DNA from: Raphanus sativus | Lineage: Eukaryota > Streptophyta > Magnoliopsida > Brassicales > Brassicaceae | Assembly (NCBI RefSeq): GCF_000801105.2 | Contig: NC_079514.1 | Coordinates: 2,418,001 to 2,482,000, forward strand | Length of the DNA: 64,000 nucleotides | Direction: 5' to 3' | Shown: piece by piece, positions 1 through 10,805 of the stretch | How positions within the stretch are numbered: position 1 is the stretch's first letter | Layout: each line of letters begins with the position of its first letter | Notes under the pieces: generated by a model | What the model saw: only the letters and a program-made list of their open reading frames with translations | Told to the model about the DNA's origin: nothing | Database searches by the model: none | Position numbers and translations under genes: made by a program

Positions 1-866
1 TTTTTGAGAGTTTTCTAGAGAATGTAAATTTAACTATATAGCAAGATTTTGGGGTTTTTTACTTGTTATGTAGTGTTTTATATCTGTTGCTATACTAAAT
101 CCTTTATTTCGACTTTTGTAAATTTGAGGAAATATTTAATCATCACTTTACCTACATATAAGACTATAAATGCGGTTTCATACGTGTAAATGCGTGTACA
201 TCCATGTATTTAGGATTCGACCGTTCAACCAATTCCCTATATTTGGAATTGGGTTGATATACTTCAAAAGATCGAAACAAGGTTTATATTTGTAAAGAAT
301 TCTATTAAAGTTCCAAAAAACGTTTGAAGAATGTATTAAGAGCGTAAGAAAAAAACGCAAAACAAACACATTATCTAAACGTTAGAAGCTTTCAGAAAAA
401 AATTATATGGATGAGGGGGTCCTTTGGACTCTTTTTTACTCCCTTTCTACTTTTTTGTATTGGCAAATGGTATTCTAGTAGGTTGACACATTTTAATTTC
501 ATCAAAACCATTGTTTAAGTTATATATTTATTACAATTGAAAATACAATTAAGTGCAAATACTCTTTTACAAGCGTAAACTTTGTTCTCTATTTATTTTA
601 AATAAAATGATATCCTCTATTAATTTTCGAAAAGTAAGATGCGTTCATAGTGAGGAAAACTAGCTAACTAACAAAAATAATTAGCTAGCAAATCATTCTG
701 TGTTCGTATCTGGTTTTAGCTATTCTGTGTGTCAAAGTGTTAGCAGATATGTCAAGAGGTGTCACATTTTGTACTGGTGGGAGTTAATTATAGCAAAAAG
801 AATAGATTCTGTTGTTGACATTTTGACACCGTTCATTCGATGCGTCGAGTAGCCGCGTCCGTCTAC
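1..866. other. AT-rich intergenic DNA, no gene seen
   Basis: I see no gene here. The only sizeable open frame (minus strand, 178-369) has no recognisable protein character. The sequence is AT-rich and ends at the TAA target site of the MITE that follows. Confidence 0.6.
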
Positions 867-869
867 TAA

Positions 870-1161
870 GAGCACTCACAACAATAAATCCTTAACAAAA
901 AATCCTTAACAACACTTTTTGAAATATTTTATTATTTTTTCTTATTTTCGTTCGAATTAAAAAAAAAAAATTGGCCAATCACGGGCTTCCACACGGCGGT
1001 GGAGCCCGCGTACAGTGAAGAAATTGTCAGAAAACTGATCCTTATATTAGGATTTTAAGAAGCAATTATGGCACAGATTTTTGAATTTTTAAGCCCCATA
1101 TATTATTATAATTATTTTTTGGGAAGGATTTGTTGTTAAGAATTGATTGTTGTGGGTGGTC
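870..1161. mobile_element. Tourist/Harbinger-like MITE, 292 bp
   Basis: The ends are imperfect terminal inverted repeats. The left end begins GAGCACTCACAACAAT and the right end, read on the other strand, begins GACCACCCACAACAAT; the similarity continues for about 26 bp. The element is flanked on both sides by TAA (867-869 and 1162-1164), the 3-bp target duplication of PIF/Harbinger elements. It has no coding capacity. The superfamily call rests on the TAA duplication and element size. Confidence 0.75.
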
Positions 1162-1164
1162 TAA

Positions 1165-1818
1165 AGAAAGTTCCAAACAGTTCTCTTTCCATTTAGACTT
1201 TCTTTCATTTGTTGCTTTAATTTTACGTTTATATATTTTCGTACGTTATACTTTTCTTTCAAGTTTCAACTTTGTTCAACTTAATCAGAGTTTTGGATAG
1301 CTATGTAATTTATATGCAAAAACGCTTTGGTGTATGAATGCTGTCACTTGAAAATAGTTTTACTTGTATCAAAAATCAAAAGTAAATTTTTAACAAAACG
1401 TAAGAAGTTACCCTCTTATCCTAGTATTTTATTTGTGCCACACAACCAATGATACGTGCATATTAGAATATCCTAGTAGGACTATCCAAAGCCAATACTA
1501 TGATGCAAAACCAACACCTGTATCTTCTGATCAGCAACAACATACTGCTTTAATAACCTATCGCCAACTGCACGAGAAACAGCAAGAACTCCTCCCAGTA
1601 AAACATAACAATATAAGACTATGGTTCTCATGTATATTCTACACTGGCCTCTTCTGAGCACCTTACTGTGTAAAACATAAGTAAACGTGATAAATACTAA
1701 TAACTCGCCAGTAATCTGGACGGTTTACACATATCATAACAACATAAGACTGGCTCTCAACTTCTCATGTATCAACCCGAGTCTTACTAAATATTCAGTT
1801 TACGCTGTTCCTACATAA
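1165..1818. other. Intergenic, no supported gene
   Basis: A 74-codon open frame (1433-1657, plus) is present but shows no conserved motif or splice context, so I do not call it a gene. The stretch ends at the putative Helitron 5' terminus. Confidence 0.5.
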
Positions 1819-2066
1819 TCTATAATATAACGAGGGAGTTGGGGCTCTCCCTTGCTGCCACGTCAGCATTTTTTACGTTTGGGCTTTTTTTTTTTTCTAT
1901 TGTGGGCTTCTAATTAAAACAATATGAAAAAATGGGCTTCGATTTACTTAATGTTTCTTTCGTTGATTTCTTAGACCCGGATGTCGATTTTCCAGATTAG
2001 GGTCGTCTTCTTCGAGATCCTTCGTACGGAGCGCTTCCTCTTCCACCGTTTTGTTTTTCGATCATT

Positions 2067-2600
2067 ATGAACCTAAGCACAATCACTGTCGACGTCGCGA
2101 ATCAACTTCCTGTAACCTTACCTCCAGCTTCCTATATATTGAGATCGTACATGGTGAGTTATCATTTGTGTCTCAAATTTTCTTCTGGACTTTTTCTCTC
2201 ATTTAATTCTTTTCCTTCCCTTTGATGTTTTTCCTCTGTTTCACGTTTTCGTTTCTTGATTATCTGTAATGTAATATTGGTTTTGGATTTTGGATTAAAA
2301 GCTTTGATCCTTTTAAGTTTTCATTTAAAATTTTCCATTATCTGTGATTTGTTGTTAAGTGACGATTCCAGTTCGTGTGTCAAAGTCATTTTCTTTGGAC
2401 TAGATTATCAATCAAAGCTTGAAATTTTTTATTGATAATGTTTTTTTGTTTTGTTGGGTCGCGAGAAGACAATTCTGATCTTGTGAAATTTTACTTTGCC
2501 ACAGGCAGGATCACCTAATAGTGGATCATGGAAAGGAGCAATCTCAGCAGCTTCGCTAGCACCAGGACCTTCAGCTGATTTCTCTGATTACCCCTTCTAA
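2067..2600 (+). CDS. Unrecognised two-exon ORF of 60 residues, possibly a captured fragment
   Basis: I do not recognise this protein. Exon 1 (2067-2153) starts MNLSTITVDVANQLP and ends at a good donor (ATG|GTGAGT). Exon 2 (2505-2600) starts after CACAG, continues AGSPNSGSWKGAISAASLAP and ends SDYPF-stop. The two exons join in frame and total 183 nt. There is no signal peptide or known domain; the C-terminal half is rich in Ser, Ala, Gly and Pro. It lies in the same orientation as the APUM23 fragment and inside the proposed Helitron. It may be a captured exon pair from a longer gene rather than a functional small gene. Splice signals are good; function unknown. Confidence 0.4.
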
Positions 2601-3224
2601 TAGCACCGCAGGGCGATAATAAAACCCTAGGCATCATCAACCTGTCCGAACTTCAAAAACACATGATTTTGATTCAAATCTTCTACTCCTAATTTGTGTG
2701 TCATTCTCCTATCATCTATCCACGCCGCGTTCTCTCTCTTTCACTCTTCTTCGATTTCCCCTCTTAACACACACGCTCTGTGCTTAGCTTCCTCAGGTTT
2801 GTGTTTCTGCTCAACTGTACAAACTCAGTTATTGGTACCTTGACTCCAAGTAAAAACTCTAATTTTTAGGTATATAATCTAGAGATGTACTGTTGATAGT
2901 TCTGGAAGTTCACCTTATTGCCCATGAACATGTTTGATTTTTACTCTGGATACTGAAAAATTGAACCTTCCCTATGATTGTTGTGGTATCTCGAGTTTGA
3001 AGTTAAAACCCTAGAACCTAGATTAGTGTTGGTAGTTTTGTAGGTTCACTGTATTGCCCCTGAACATGTTAGATTCCTGCTGTGGATATTTGAAAAATTG
3101 AACCTTTCCTTCTATTTTAACTGGTTATATATTGCGAGTGTGGATTCCATACATTTGATATTTGATTGATTGTATCTTTTTGTGTTTCTTAGGTAATTTT
3201 TATAGGATTTGATTAGGGATTCTC

Positions 3225-3621
3225 ATGGTTTAAGCTGGTTAGAAATCATCATTGCCATCACAGGATCATCTAGGAAGATAGCCTGATGGGTCAACAGGAA
3301 AAGTCTAGGAACAATCACAGCTCTAAAAAGAAAGGAATGGGTAGGAAGGGCCAGAAAGGTGGTCGTGATTTTGATGGAGATAGTAACAAGAGGAACCAAT
3401 CCGGTGGTGAAGCCAATGCAAAGGCAGAACAAACCGAATTTGAGCATCAGAATCAGTTTGTCAGGTAATTGGAGACTTTGAATCGGAGGACTAATTAGAT
3501 TTGTGTAATTTTTTGTTATTTGTACAAAAAGTTTCTGGATTATGATAAATTTTTGCAGGAAATATATTGATCCAGAAACTTCAAAGTATTTCTCTGAGAT
3601 CGCCTATCTCTTTGTACGTTA
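3225..3621 (+). pseudogene. APUM23: 5' fragment of an APUM23-like Pumilio/NOP9-type gene
   Basis: The translated segment from 3286 (MGQQEKSRNNHSSKKKGMGR ... EFEHQNQFVR) splices to KYIDPETSKYFSEIAYLF after a TGCAG acceptor near 3558. I recognise it as the N-terminus of plant APUM23, a nucleolar PUF protein needed for pre-rRNA processing. The ancestral start appears to be the ATG at 3225, but two early codons, serine in Arabidopsis as I recall it, are now stops: TAA (3231-3233) and TAG (3240-3242). The frame then slips by one and hits a further TAG before 3286. After SEIAYLF homology ends, so all Pumilio repeats are missing. This is a non-functional gene fragment, probably carried by the Helitron ending at 4155. 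Confidence 0.75.
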
Positions 3622-4395
3622 ATCAGGGAAGCTTTACCCCAGAGAGTTTACTAGGAGTCGTTAATTTAGTTAGCTTTATGTTAGAGAATATACTAAATAT
3701 GTAATTGTATACTTTTTATACTACCACACAACATTTATTTTCCGCCGGTTAGACTAACATTCAATTATTTATATATTCGGTTCTACTAATGAATTGGTAC
3801 AGACCGGGACATTGAACATTTTAAAACTAATTAATAAAGCAAAACTAAGATGGACATTTTGAAAACAATACAACGTAACATGTTATATTCAACCATTTCT
3901 AATGTTAAATTATTTACCTTTGACACGTATTTTTTTTTAAGAAAATACCTTTGACACGTTGATAACTTCTTGAAGTTGATAATGCTCCTTCCACCGTTGA
4001 CATGTTAAACCAAAATGCATGGCACAACAACAGAAGCATTATCATCATACACTTATATTCAATAGACTTGACAAGTTCAAATTCACTATAACTGTGCTCA
4101 AAAACAATTTGATACGAACGAGCCCCGCGCTTGCGCGGGGGTTAATGATTCCTAGTGATATAAGTGATGTACAATTCTGCACATGATAGGAATTTAATGG
4201 AGCACAATTTAGTATACCATCAGAGAAAATAAATATTTAATAAATATCCATATAAAGATATATTTTGTTCCTTCATATCAATTATTTATATTAAGCTAAA
4301 TTGTTATATTGTGCCACAAAATATGAAGCAACCAAAATTTTCTTCAAATAAAAATATGAACAAACAATAAAGAGAAAAGCACATTTCATTCTTGC

Positions 4396-7300
4396 TCATG
4401 GTTCCAAGGAGACAACTTCCTCACAGACATCGATCAACTCCTCAACGGTCTCATAGCAATACTCTTCTTCTCCTTCCTCTTCCTTACCAAGAAGATTTTG
4501 CTTTTGGAGTTTTTCTTCCTCGTGCAGCTTCTTCCACTCGTTTATCCACATCTCCCAATCCTCTTCCATCACTCTCCTGCTTTCCTCCTCTTGAGTCTTG
4601 TCTGCTCAACAAATCCAACACGTCTTCGTCTTCTTCCTCGTACCTCTCCACGTACTGCCTCAGATTCCTTTTCACCTCTTTTTCCTTTTGCTCCGACAAC
4701 AAAGACGGTGGTCTTGGACCCCAAGCAAACTGAAAAACCAAAACAGAATAACTTGTTTCTCTTCCTTGGATTGCAAGCAATACTAGTTTTCTGAATTATA
4801 CCTGAAAGACTTGTTCCTTGAGTGTTCGGTAAAGCAACTTCCCATACAAGGACCAAATGTAAAACCCATCCTCTACCACCGATGAAGTCACTACAGTTGC
4901 AAGGTACCTGAAAAATAAAACAAAAATTAAAAAGACAGAGATACAGAGTTATATCTTAAGGAGTGTGATGTTTAAGGTATACCTTCCAGTTGGATCCCAC
5001 TTGATATCTGTGGCCATGAAGTTATCAACAGTTGCCATAGTCATAAGCATATCCACATTGTAAAATTCAAGCTTGCCATTTAACCTATCAGCTAGGACCA
5101 TGTGTTTGCCAGTGGGAGACCAGAAGAGGGCATTGGCTTGCTTGGCCTTGAGAGTAACTAGCTTTGAAACTCTTCCAGGGGTCCGCATTGAGTAGAAACT
5201 GACATCTGGTCTCGGTAAGTCACCGTGTATCACGGCGAATCTCTGACCCTTTGGCTCCCAAGCGAACTCAATGATCTTATCCTTCTTATTGTCAAGCTCA
5301 AGATCCTCTACCGGAATATCTTTTTCTTTAACTCGGAAAATCACAAACCCTGACTCTATGCTCTTCTTTGATTTCGATCCATATCGATCCACCTTGACAG
5401 CTAGATAGTCTCCATTGCTCTGCCAGTACATTTTGCAGTCACTCACATTGAAAAGATTCTTCTGCCTTATCTCCACTTTGCTAGGGAGTTGCAAAAGAGC
5501 AACCTGAGAAATCAAACATGTCAAATACAGAGAAATCGAAAACCAAAAAACCACAAGGTTTAAAAAGGCATTCAAACATACCCTAGCAAGCTGGTTACCA
5601 TCATCTAGTTCGGGAACAAACAGTGCAAGGATGTAATCAGTAGGAGACCAACAGATGTCCACAACGTTATCAACCTTCATTGATCTCTTGTCAAGCAAGC
5701 TGAAAGTCTCAGTCTCATAAACAGAGATTGTGTTCTTTCTAAGTCTAGCAAAGTACCTATCATCTCTTCCACCAGCCCATCTGGTAGAAATTTAATTACA
5801 AAATTTATAAATAAGGCTGTGCAGAGGATACAATTATTGACAAAAGTTTGAATCTGGATTTAGTAATTACTTGAAAACTGGCCATGAGACGCTATATCCT
5901 TCAACTGAAAACTCATCAACACTTCCTTGGAAACCTCTCATCAGTCTACCACTTTTCACATCAAAGATATTTATATCAGCTTGCTGTAAAGTAGGGAAAT
6001 ACATCAGTTAATTCACATCCATAATGTAACCATAAACAAAAAGCAAATGGTGCACTCACAGTTGCCTCGTGTGGGATGTTTGGTGTCTGACTATTGTAGG
6101 TTACCAAGTAATTCTCACCTGGGGAAACATCGACTAGTTTTACCTTCAATAGAATGAATGCGATCATCAAAGAAAAAGAGAAAAATGAAATCAGTAAGTA
6201 ACAATCAAAAGAAGAAAAAATAAACCATGGGATGCTTATAATGCATGAGAGGTTTAAAATTAGTAGCACCGCCGCAAACAGCTACCCCTGGCTTGTGAAG
6301 TGTCACTAGGTATGTGCCTAAAGGAGACCATTGCACAAAACTCTCCGTCCAGTTCTGCATAAGTGAATATCATAAGATCAAATCATAATAGCGTTTTGCT
6401 TAATAACGCAGCGATATATACGTTTTAACTTACTTGAAGCTTATGAACAGATTCAGACTTCAAATGCCTTGTATCGTTCCATGAAACTTCAGTATCAGGG
6501 CCACATCTTAAGAAAACTGATCCCGGGCCTTTTCATCGGTAAGCCAAGTGTGCAGATTCATAGTTTCCTTTACAAAAACGTACATGGTGGCATGAGTACC
6601 AAAACAAAAAGATATTGATGAAATTTTAGAACTCTTGAATAAGAAAACTTATATACATTGGTGACGTAAGGCTTGGTTTGAGGAGGCTCCCACTCCTCAT
6701 TCATATTCATCAACCTCTCAATATCATCAAACGTATAAACGTCCAAGATGATGTCAGACTCGCCACTCTTGCTAAAATGGCAGCCATGAGTCTTCTCTTT
6801 AGCCTTTTCAGCTTCCTGCACATAAAAAAACAACAACAAGATATCGCAACAAAGTTTATGGTAAGATCATGTCTCCCATCAAAACGCTTTCCCCGCATTT
6901 AAAAAATCATGTAATAATCCGTCACTATATCTGCATCTCAAAACTCTATTTTAGAAAACTATCTCGGAAGAAACTCATGTTTTTCTATCTTGAAGATTGA
7001 TGTGAAAGATAATAGTAATAACCTGACGGGTATTGAATTCAATAAAACAGTAACCTAAGGTCTAGCTGGTATCTGAATCAACAGGCATAGAGAACCCATC
7101 TTCCTTGATTACTCCAAACTTATTGTATAATTTGCGAAGGGAACGTTCAACTTTCTTAAAGTTGTCCACTGGGAGTTGATCAACGACGATGATATTACCA
7201 AAACCAGTCTCAAAGTCTTCATCATCTTCGTAAACATCTTCGTCGTCACTATCAATACAATATTACAGCCAAATTACATGTCAGAAACCAAACATATGAT

Positions 7301-7450
7301 ATAGAGAAAATCATAGATCGTTTGTAGAATCTAAGCATACCTCTCGATTCCAAAGTTCTCTCCCGGAGGAAGTATAACAGAATTGAAGTCGACCTGAGAG
7401 AGATCGATACCTAACTTCGCCGCTCGAGCATCTAAATCCAGGACCGCCAT
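4396..7450 (-). pseudogene. TIF3B: Pseudogene of translation initiation factor eIF3 subunit b
   Basis: The exons follow the plant eIF3b order: N-terminus (MAVLDLDARAAKLGID), an RRM (GFGNIIVVDQLPV, then TLGYCFIEFNTRQ), WD40-like blades (QWSPLGTYLVTLHKPG; VDICWSPTDYILALFVPE; CKMYWQSNGDYLAVKVDRY; FAWEPKGQRFAVIHGD; LFWSPTGKHMVLADRL) and an acidic C-terminal helix (EEWEPP-type and EEDWEMWINEWKKLHEEEK). eIF3b is the scaffold subunit of eIF3. The frame is broken three times: an in-frame TAG at 7062-7064 where the family has Lys inside the RRM (about codon 100), a 1-nt slip near 6506-6516 (WLTDEKARDQF | LRCGPDTEV), and another near 4590-4600 (LLSRQDS | EEESRRVMEEDWEMW). Introns are retained, so it arose by DNA duplication, not retrocopying. 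Most splice sites are intact, which implies recent inactivation. Confidence 0.85.
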
Positions 7451-7689
7451 GATTCTAGAAACTTTTACAACTTGATTGTGGCTTAAGAGTTTTTATGTTA
7501 GGGTTTGATGACAACTACTGATTACTCTGATAAAACGTAATTTAGGGTTTGTATGTATATAATATATAGGAATAGAAGCTTGGGCTTCACGGTTCAGGTC
7601 AAAACCATAAAAAGGAAATAGTAATAGTTAAATAGGAAAATAATTAATTATGTTAGAGAAAATAAATAGGAACAAAGACAATTTGTAAG

Positions 7690-7990
7690 CGACACACTAA
7701 CCTACGGGTTCTAGGCCTGTCCCTACTTTCATCTTGTTCAGAAGAAGACTTTCTAGAATCATAGTAACCCATCATGGCGGGGGCATCACCTCCTCTGCTG
7801 CTTCTGGGAGGCCAAGCTTCTCCTGGATGTTGTTGTTGTCTAGATTTCAGATGCTCGTCATCATCAACATTGTGAGCAGATCTCTTGCTGGCTTGCTGCT
7901 TCCATTTCTACCCCTACCCTCCGGATAGAAGCGTGCATGTTGCTGCTCAGGGTAATCGTTTCCACTAAGATCTTCTTCCTTGAATCCCAT
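7690..7990 (-). pseudogene. Unidentified frameshifted coding relic
   Basis: On the minus strand an ATG at 7990 starts MGFKEEDLSGNDYPEQQHAR followed by FYPEGRGR, and runs into a stop near 7850. Shifting one base near 7895 restores a long open reading (WKQQASKRSAHNVDDDEHL, then EAWPPRSSRGGDAPAMMGYY and DSRKSSSEQDESRDRPRTRR) down to about 7690. The second half is hydrophilic, rich in Arg, Ser, Gln and Asp, as in RNA-processing proteins. I do not recognise the family. It is best read as a degraded exon; a sequencing error is the alternative. Confidence 0.4.
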
Positions 7991-8640
7991 TTAGAAACAC
8001 GTTTTATTAAATAAACATATCTTTTGATATAGCATTATATCAAGTTTTTGTTAAAAAAAAAGAATAAAGATAAAAAAATTCACAAAATAGCATTAATTAA
8101 AAGTTAAAATATTTTTTATTTTTTTAATTTAAGTTTGAGTTTAGAGTTTTGACTTTAGTATCTACAAAATGGGATTAAGGTTTAGGATGTAAAATATTCA
8201 GTGTCTTTATTGTTTAATAAATACTAGTTTGTGAACTTTTCCACTTTGTGTGCTATTTTTATGTTGACAAAACTAAGAAATGCTATTTATGATATATTTC
8301 TGCTCTTTATTATATAATAAAAATAAATATATTTATATATTTGGATTTAAAGTTTAGTGAATAGAGTTTAGTATTTAGTAGATTGAATGAACTGATTAAG
8401 GTTAGTGTTTAGGAAGAATAGTAATTTATTGTTTTCAATGATATCAGTAAATGTTATCAGTTGTCAAAAAATAAATGTTATCTTGAGAATTTTTTAAAAA
8501 ATATTATTTTATGACAAAAGCTAAAAAATGTAGTTTGAGATTTGTTCAAAATTAATTAGATTAAGGTATTAGAATGGAAATTTTCCTTTTTAACCGGGTC
8601 GGTTCTTTTGTAGCGCTTATTAGTGTCGGCGATATAACTG
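7991..8640. repeat. AT-rich intergenic DNA with degenerate TE-like sequence
   Basis: No gene is seen. The stretch contains GTTTAGAG/GTTTAGGAT-type degenerate telomere-like words (about 8130-8200 and 8340-8410) and repeated ATAGCATT / AATGCTATT words on opposite strands (about 8030-8290), suggesting an eroded MULE- or MITE-like element. Borders could not be defined. Confidence 0.35.
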
Positions 8641-8775
8641 TATAAAAGAGGGAAAAACCAAAGCGTTTGTTGCCCTAAATCTTTTCTGAGAGAGGCGCGA
8701 GACGAGGATTTGCTCCGAATCATCATCTATCAATCAAGATAGAAAAACAAGAAATCTTGATCCTAACTCTAAAGG

Positions 8776-10399
8776 ATGCCTAATACTCGGATTAAGTCAC
8801 GGTGTTTAGAGGATCTTACTGATCAGGAAAGACTTCAGGATAGGTATATAGATTGTTCATCATTGACTTGTTCTCTTTTTTTTTTCTTGTTCTTTTTGCT
8901 GAAAATATGTTTTTCTTTCTCAGATTGGAGTGGGAAGGCTACACGGAGCTTAGAATGAAAAGTGATGGAAATTGCCAGGTTATGAATGTTTCTTAATCTC
9001 TTTTACTTATCGTTCATGATTCTTGATCGTATCCTAAACAATCTTTATTTTATGAGGAATTTTCAAAAATACCACTTTCAATGTACCATTATTCATCTTT
9101 ACCACCACTAAAGACACATTTTCAAAAATACCTTATTTATTAAAATGGTAAAAACTCTTATATCTTTGTTTTTATATGCTTTTCAAAATTCTAATCCCAA
9201 ATTCTAAATCATAAACCTCCAATTCTAAACCCTAAACCCAAAATCTTCAACTCTAAACCCTAAACCCTAAACTATATACCCTAAATTCAATATCCTAAAC
9301 CCTAAACCGTAAAGTCTAAACTATAAACCCTAAATCCTCAACTCTAAACCCTAAATCCTCAACTCTAAACCCTAAACTATATACTTTAAACCCTAAAACA
9401 TCAAATCTTAACCCTAAATCCTAAACCTTCAAATCTAAACCCTTCGTTAAAAGTAGTGGTAAAAGTGGTTAGTGTAAACATGAAAAGTGGTACTATGAAA
9501 ATGGTATTTTTGGTAATTTCTCTTATTTTATTTTATTTTGCAATTCTGTTCAGTTCCGCGCTTTAGCTGATCAACTCTATGAAACCTCGGATTTTCATAA
9601 ACGTGTTAGGCAAGAAATCGTAAACCAGGTAATAAATCTTGAAAATTTCCCTTTTCTGTTACGTTCTGTCATATGATGATGATACTGACTTTGTTTTCCT
9701 TATCACAGCTTAAGTCTCATCCAAAACTTTACAAAGGATCTGTTGGTAAAATGGATTTCTCAGAGTATCTGAAAAACATGTCCACAGAGTCTGTGTGGGG
9801 CGATGAGGTCACATTGAAAGCAGCTGCAGATGTCTACGGAGTCAAAATATTACTCATCACATCATTCAAAGATATCCCTTCCATTGTAGTTCTTCCGAAG
9901 TCTCAAAAACAACCTGATAAAGTCATTCACTTGAGCTATCTGGCAGGGATACATTTCAATTCCATCCACTTAAACCAAGGTTACCTTTCTCTTTCTTCAC
10001 TCCCTTTTTTTTTGCAAAGAAAAAAATACTTAGAAAAAAAAAAAATACTTAGAAAAGGTTTGAACTCTGGCTGTTTGTACGTGAATGAGAAGGTTTGAAA
10101 GTAGCCACTAGGCTACACAGATATATCAATCTCTTTCTTCACCTTCCGTTCCTCATTATTTATTTATTTTCTCTTCATTCTTCTTATTATGTTTCTTTAT
10201 GTTTGTTCCTCATTATTTATTTATTTTCTCTTCATTCTTCTTATTATGTTTCTTGTTGGCAGGTTCTTCTTCATCTTCACACACACTTCTGCAGAAGAAG
10301 AAAAACAAGAATAAGGATAAAGATATGGAGAATGCAAAGTTAAAGTCAAAGGAGGACAAGAAAAGCCAGCGGAAAAGAACTTCCAGGAGAGGAATATGA
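8776..10399 (+). CDS. OTU-domain cysteine protease (deubiquitinase), 201 residues
   Basis: Five exons (8776-8843, 8924-8978, 9554-9628, 9709-9979, 10263-10399) join in frame to 606 nt. The OTU domain fills most of the protein: SDGNCQFRALADQLY holds the catalytic Asp and Cys, WGDEVTLKAAADVYGVKI is the conserved middle, and AGIHFNSI holds the catalytic His. The family removes ubiquitin from substrates. The C-terminus is a Lys/Arg-rich tail (KKKNKNKDKD, then KDKKSQRKRTSRRGI-like residues), possibly a nuclear localisation signal. Intron 2 contains a 469-bp MULE and intron 4 a 57-bp tandem duplication. The stop codon lies at the left edge of the 417-bp duplication shared with 13156-13572. It resembles the short plant OTUs (OTU9-12 group), but I cannot name the orthologue. 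No disabling mutation seen. Confidence 0.8.
9054..9522. mobile_element. Non-autonomous MULE with telomere-like interior, 469 bp
   Basis: The ends form inverted repeats of about 50 bp (left GAGGAATTTTCAAAAATACC; right on the other strand GAGAAATTACCAAAAATACC). A perfect 9-bp target duplication TTATTTTAT flanks the element (9045-9053 and 9523-9531), the Mutator hallmark. The interior (about 9190-9440) consists of degenerate CCCTAAA telomere-type units. It sits in intron 2 of the OTU gene and does not touch the splice sites. Confidence 0.85.
9190..9445. repeat. Interstitial degenerate telomere-like repeat (CCCTAAA)n
   Basis: The segment is dominated by words such as AAACCCTAAACCCTAAA, AACTCTAAACCCTAAAT and variants, i.e. 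decayed Arabidopsis-type telomere repeat. It lies wholly inside the MULE, so it was probably brought in or amplified by the element rather than marking a chromosome fusion. Confidence 0.7.
10148..10258 (+). repeat. 57-bp tandem duplication in OTU intron 4
   Basis: Two near-identical units beginning GTTCCTCATTATTTATTTAT occur at 10148 and 10205, a 57-bp period. They lie in the pyrimidine-rich tract before the last exon of the OTU gene. Confidence 0.8.
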
Positions 10400-10805
10400 A
10401 GCCAATTTGACTTTGGTCACACTTACACATAGACTGAACGAATGCTATTTTTGTACTCTTTTCACTAAACAAACGTATTCAGAGAAGTCTCAATGTTTTC
10501 ACAGAAAATCAGTAGCATACCTTAAACCCTGAAAGGGCATTTGCAGGTTGCCTTTTTGTTTATCCATTCTGATCCGCAGGTGTAACAGAACTCATGTTTA
10601 CACCTACTGTTAAGACCAAAACCAAAAGACAGATAACAAAATGAATCTTAGCAACACATAAAGAAGGCAGATAAGCACACAAATAAAGCCGATAAATAAC
10701 AAAACCAATCTCAGCATCGCACATTTACCTGCACGTCATGTGCTTACAACCTTCTGCTAGTTCAACCGTAGTTTGACAAACACTGCAAGTCTTCCAACCG
10801 TATCT
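10388..10805. repeat. Direct duplicate, copy 1 of 2 (418 bp)
   Basis: This segment matches 13156-13572 almost base for base; the one difference I see is a C present here (10603-10604, CACCTACTG) and absent in copy 2 (CACTACTG). It holds the last bases of the OTU ORF, the OTU/RING intergenic DNA, and the minus-strand 3' end of the RING gene including its terminal exon (10522-10603), here in undamaged form. The two copies bracket a foreign 2.35-kb insert. Confidence 0.9.

Larger units (their letters stand above)
1819..4155 (+). mobile_element. Probable non-autonomous Helitron carrying gene fragments
   Basis: The 3' end is typical of a crucifer Helitron: a GC-rich hairpin (CCCCGCGC, TT loop, GCGCGGGG; about 4122-4140), then about 11 bp, then CTAG followed by host T (4152-4156). 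The best 5' candidate is TCTATAATATAACGAG at 1819, preceded by host A and followed within about 35 bp by GCCACGTCAGCA, which I recall from crucifer Helitron 5' ends. Between the ends lie two plus-strand exon-like segments: a 60-codon ORF and an APUM23-like fragment. No Rep/helicase gene is present, so the element would be non-autonomous. The 3' end is well supported; the 5' end and the idea that both fragments lie inside one element are inferences. Confidence 0.55.
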
